Shown here piece after piece: positions 41,618 through 43,674 of a stretch of DNA of 43,674 bases; positions within the stretch are counted from its first letter, which is position 1, and every line of letters starts with the position of its first letter. Origin of the DNA: Thermoplasmatota archaeon (GTDB taxonomy: Archaea > Thermoplasmatota > Thermoplasmata > Thermoplasmatales > Thermoplasmataceae); assembly GCA_023379435.1 (NCBI GenBank), contig JAMCUH010000048.1:1-43674 (forward strand), given 5' to 3'. Below the pieces are notes generated by a model that ran no database searches, had not been told where the DNA came from, and was given only the letters and a program-made list of their open reading frames with translations. Both the position numbers and the translations under genes were made by a program.

Positions 41618-41658
41618 GATATTAAATCCAAAATTGGCCTAATAATCTTTCCCTGCAC

Positions 41659-41964
41659 TCAATATTCTCTCCACCTGTGTCCGCAATTCTGGCAGGTGTA
41701 GAATTTTGTCTCCGGTTCGTCAGCAGATCTTGTCTGCTTGAGAAGGAAGTATGCGCCCCTGTGATGGCATTTCGGGCAAACAGCATCTGAATCAAGAGGT
41801 TCTGTGATTCTATCCTCGTTAATCACTATGAGGGATTTTCCCTCGCTCTTGGATACAATTTTCTGTGAACCCCCATTCTCCTTAGGCTGCTCATATCCGC
41901 ATGAAGGGCACACGTATGAGTCTTTTCTTGGTAACATAAGTGTGCCGCATTTTTTGCAGAACAT
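41659..41964 (-). CDS. Transcription factor S (TFS)
   Basis: Rescues stalled RNA polymerase by stimulating RNA cleavage; related to RPB9/RPA12 and TFIIS. Two zinc ribbons: C3, C6, C19, C22, and C63, C66, C91, C94. The catalytic loop QTRSADEPETKFYTC (77-91) has the acidic pair D82-E83 that reaches into the polymerase. The 101-residue length is normal. A TATA box (41988-41997, minus strand) is centred 28 bases before the ATG at 41964, so the message is probably leaderless and independent of srp54. Confidence 0.97.
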   Translation of the reverse strand: MFCKKCGTLMLPRKDSYVCPSCGYEQPKENGGSQKIVSKSEGKSLIVINEDRITEPLDSDAVCPKCHHRGAYFLLKQTRSADEPETKFYTCQNCGHRWREY

Positions 41965-41987
41965 TGAAGCATGTTATCACTTGATTC

Positions 41988-41997
41988 TATATAAACA
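41988..41997 (-). promoter_or_regulatory. TATA box of the TFS gene
   Basis: Minus-strand GTTTATATAG is centred 28 bases before the ATG at 41964. Confidence 0.6.
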
Positions 41998-42147
41998 TGG
42001 TAAATATGACGCTGCAGCCAGGGATAATCAATTTGTAACATCCTGTTTCAGGCAATCACCTTTGGCAGAGGCAAATGATGTAACCCCTCATGATCAGGAT
42101 TAAGATGATTTCTTTATCTTATCATGTGATGCAAGGTCTGGAGTAAC

Positions 42148-42513
42148 ATGGAACCAAATATCAGTGCATACCTTCAGGGAAAGATAAAGCAGGCTCAGCA
42201 GCTGGAACTCCAGCTGGAGCAGGTTGCATCTCAGAAGTACCAGATGGAGCTCAGGGTGAAGGAGATAGAGAAGACACTCAAGGAGCTTGAGAGTGTAGGT
42301 GAAACATCACCCATATACAGGAGCGTCGGAGGCATTCTGTACAAGGTGGAAAACAAGTCAAAGCTTGTCAGTGATCTGCAGGAACAGAAGGAGCTTGCTG
42401 AGATAAGGATAAAGAGCATGGAGAAGCAGCAGAAGAACATTGAGGACAAATACAAGGAGATAGAGGAGTCCATAAGGAAGAGCTATGGTGAACAGGGGAA
42501 TAAGGTAGGATAG
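42148..42513 (+). CDS. pfdB: Prefoldin beta subunit
   Basis: Beta subunit of the prefoldin chaperone. The 121-residue protein is two coiled-coil helices (about 5-50 and 70-113) joined by a short hairpin (VGETSPIYRSVGGILYKVE), the standard beta-class form. Only the conserved SPIYRSVGGILY segment identifies it, but it does so clearly. GGAG (42140-42143) precedes ATG by four bases. It is followed one base later by the MptA homologue. The alpha subunit is encoded at 20801-21223. Confidence 0.95.
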   Translation: MEPNISAYLQGKIKQAQQLELQLEQVASQKYQMELRVKEIEKTLKELESVGETSPIYRSVGGILYKVENKSKLVSDLQEQKELAEIRIKSMEKQQKNIEDKYKEIEESIRKSYGEQGNKVG

Positions 42514-42514
42514 A

Positions 42515-43318
42515 ATGTCGGTCATTTCCGGAACAGATCGGCAAATGGCCGGTCTTTCGGGTTTTCCTGTCGTTATAAAGTTCAACGATGAAGGATATAA
42601 CGTAACATTTTCCGGATCTGTCAGCGTTCTTACATCCATACCCAATACTGGAATGGTTGATTTTTCCCTCATTCAAAGTGCATGTCTGAGTCACTCGATT
42701 GAAAAAACGAAGGATCCTGTATCATTCTGCGAGAATATGGTCAGTGAGATTTACCATGGCAGGGGAGAAACCGTGAGCAGTGTTGCAGGAAAGGCAGTAA
42801 TAAGATCTCAGGAAGGGATGATAATCTCAGCAGAGCTGGCAGCATCATGGAAAAACTATTTCCATCCAAGGGGCAACTTCTCTGCCACCTTTAAGGGCTT
42901 CACGGCATGTCCCTGCAGCATGAAATCAGTTAGAGATCTACTTCAGTCAGAATTTCCCGAATATGGGTCTAAAATATCCAGTCTTCCTGGTATAACACAT
43001 AATCAGCGGGTTGATTTCACTGTTGAAATGCGCTATGACGAACCTCTCGATCATATCATTGTGCAGGCTTTAAAGACAGCGGAATTTTCCATGGGCAATG
43101 TGCTCTCATTCAGCGATTCCCAGAATGAAACAGACCTCATGATCATGAAGGCACATTCCAATCCCAGGCTTATTGAGGACGTTCTCAAAAAGGGTGTGGT
43201 TTACTCGCGGAATCTCTTGAAAAACATTCCGGAATTAACGGAAATGGAGATACGTGTGAAGAGTATGGAGAGCATTCATCCATACGATGCGGTTGCATCC
43301 GCAACAATATCACGGTAG
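42515..43318 (+). CDS. mptA: GTP cyclohydrolase, MptA/FolE2 type
   Basis: Converts GTP to a dihydroneopterin derivative, the entry to folate or methanopterin synthesis. The FolE2/MptA family marks are TACPCSMKS (130-138), with the metal-binding Cys-Pro-Cys region, THNQRVDFT (161-169) with the metal-binding His, and ESIHPYDAVASA near the C-terminus. The protein is 267 residues, shorter than many MptA proteins (about 300), with a reduced N-terminus. It starts one base after pfdB, so they should be cotranscribed although their functions are unrelated. SHMT at 9126 needs a pterin of the kind this enzyme begins to make. Confidence 0.9.
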   Translation: MSVISGTDRQMAGLSGFPVVIKFNDEGYNVTFSGSVSVLTSIPNTGMVDFSLIQSACLSHSIEKTKDPVSFCENMVSEIYHGRGETVSSVAGKAVIRSQEGMIISAELAASWKNYFHPRGNFSATFKGFTACPCSMKSVRDLLQSEFPEYGSKISSLPGITHNQRVDFTVEMRYDEPLDHIIVQALKTAEFSMGNVLSFSDSQNETDLMIMKAHSNPRLIEDVLKKGVVYSRNLLKNIPELTEMEIRVKSMESIHPYDAVASATISR

Positions 43319-43674
43319 GAATTCCCAAAAGAAAACCGATAGGCAAATAAGATCGATATGGTCTGATAAAATCTCTAAGCTGGACAAACGGAATACCGAA
43401 ATCTCTTCCCTATTACAGTTAAATACAGAATGGTTAACTTTAGGCCAAACATGCAGTATATCCTGTAAAGTACCATGGATTTCATAAAAGGATAATTCTT
43501 TCATCTGGATCATAACTGTCATCTTCAGCACATGAAGAACATAACTGGCTGGGATCATTGCTTCTGCTCCATGTAAAAAACGCAGCCATTACAGTTATGA
43601 ACCATTCCCTATAGGTGTAGAATGGAACATTCCATCAAATTATGTGCGTTTGTTCAAGCGAAATGTTTATTATA
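43319..43674. other. Intergenic tail without recognisable gene
   Basis: The last 356 bases are AT-rich. An 82-codon minus-strand frame (43310-43558) overlaps the mptA end and has no motif, so I do not call it. No tRNA, repeat or clear terminator was seen. A promoter for a gene beyond the window may lie near the end (GAAATGTTTATTATA). Confidence 0.45.

Noticed and set aside
43310-43558. 82-codon minus-strand frame at the end of the window
   Set aside because: Overlaps the mptA stop, has no motif and an unlikely composition.
1-43674. tRNA, rRNA, SRP RNA, insertion sequences and cas genes
   Set aside because: I looked in the intergenic spaces and saw no cloverleaf-like segment, no transposase motif, no SRP RNA-like hairpin and no cas gene; short RNA genes could still be missed by eye.

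Overview
This window is chromosomal DNA of a euryarchaeon, most probably a member of the Thermoplasmatales (Thermoplasmatota). The lineage is inferred from the gene content: the small subunit of D-family DNA polymerase, transcription factor S, both prefoldin subunits, SRP54 and FtsY, geranylgeranyl reductase and prenyl synthase for ether lipids, GTP cyclohydrolase IV (MptA/FolE2), and an SDR-type threonine dehydrogenase of the kind known from Thermoplasma. Many genes have an AT-rich TATA-like box 24-30 bases before the start codon, so leaderless transcripts look common. The genus cannot be fixed from the sequence alone. No tRNA or rRNA gene was seen.

Layout. 1-785: the leader-distal end of a CRISPR array, with nine good repeats followed by three decayed ones at the same spacing; no cas genes are in view. 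0.9-6.2 kb: an M48 membrane protease, a gene-poor stretch, and a 1236-residue cytosolic Ser/Thr kinase-ATPase-TPR protein. 6.3-10.9 kb: nucleotide and one-carbon metabolism (pyrophosphatase, PRPP synthetase, tRNA 2'-phosphotransferase, SHMT, Nudix hydrolase) plus a small unknown gene. 10.9-15 kb: prenyl synthase, a ferritin-like/VIT1 fusion, a class III aminotransferase and an Hjc resolvase. 15.2-19.1 kb: an unknown membrane protein, archaeal asparagine synthetase divergent from an Lrp/AsnC regulator, and an atypical thioredoxin reductase. 19.2-24.5 kb: XRE regulator, ftsY, pfdA, pgk, a sugar nucleotidyltransferase and a UDP-sulfoquinovose synthase homologue.

24.7-29.6 kb is the most striking region. 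A zinc-ribbon/FHA protein, a polytopic membrane Ser/Thr kinase, a PP2C phosphatase and two small helical proteins of unknown function lie head to tail. This looks like a complete write-read-erase phosphorylation module for threonine/serine signalling at the archaeal membrane. The second kinase at 2.5-6.2 kb may feed into it, but nothing in the sequence links them directly.

29.6-43.7 kb holds PolD small subunit, uracil-DNA glycosylase, a secreted anchored protein, IMP dehydrogenase, an MqnA-like protein overlapping threonine dehydrogenase, glycine C-acetyltransferase divergent from it, SfsA, endonuclease III, a ferredoxin/geranylgeranyl reductase pair, SRP54, TFS, prefoldin beta and MptA. The genome is very compact: several convergent gene pairs overlap at their 3' ends, and same-strand neighbours commonly overlap or nearly abut.
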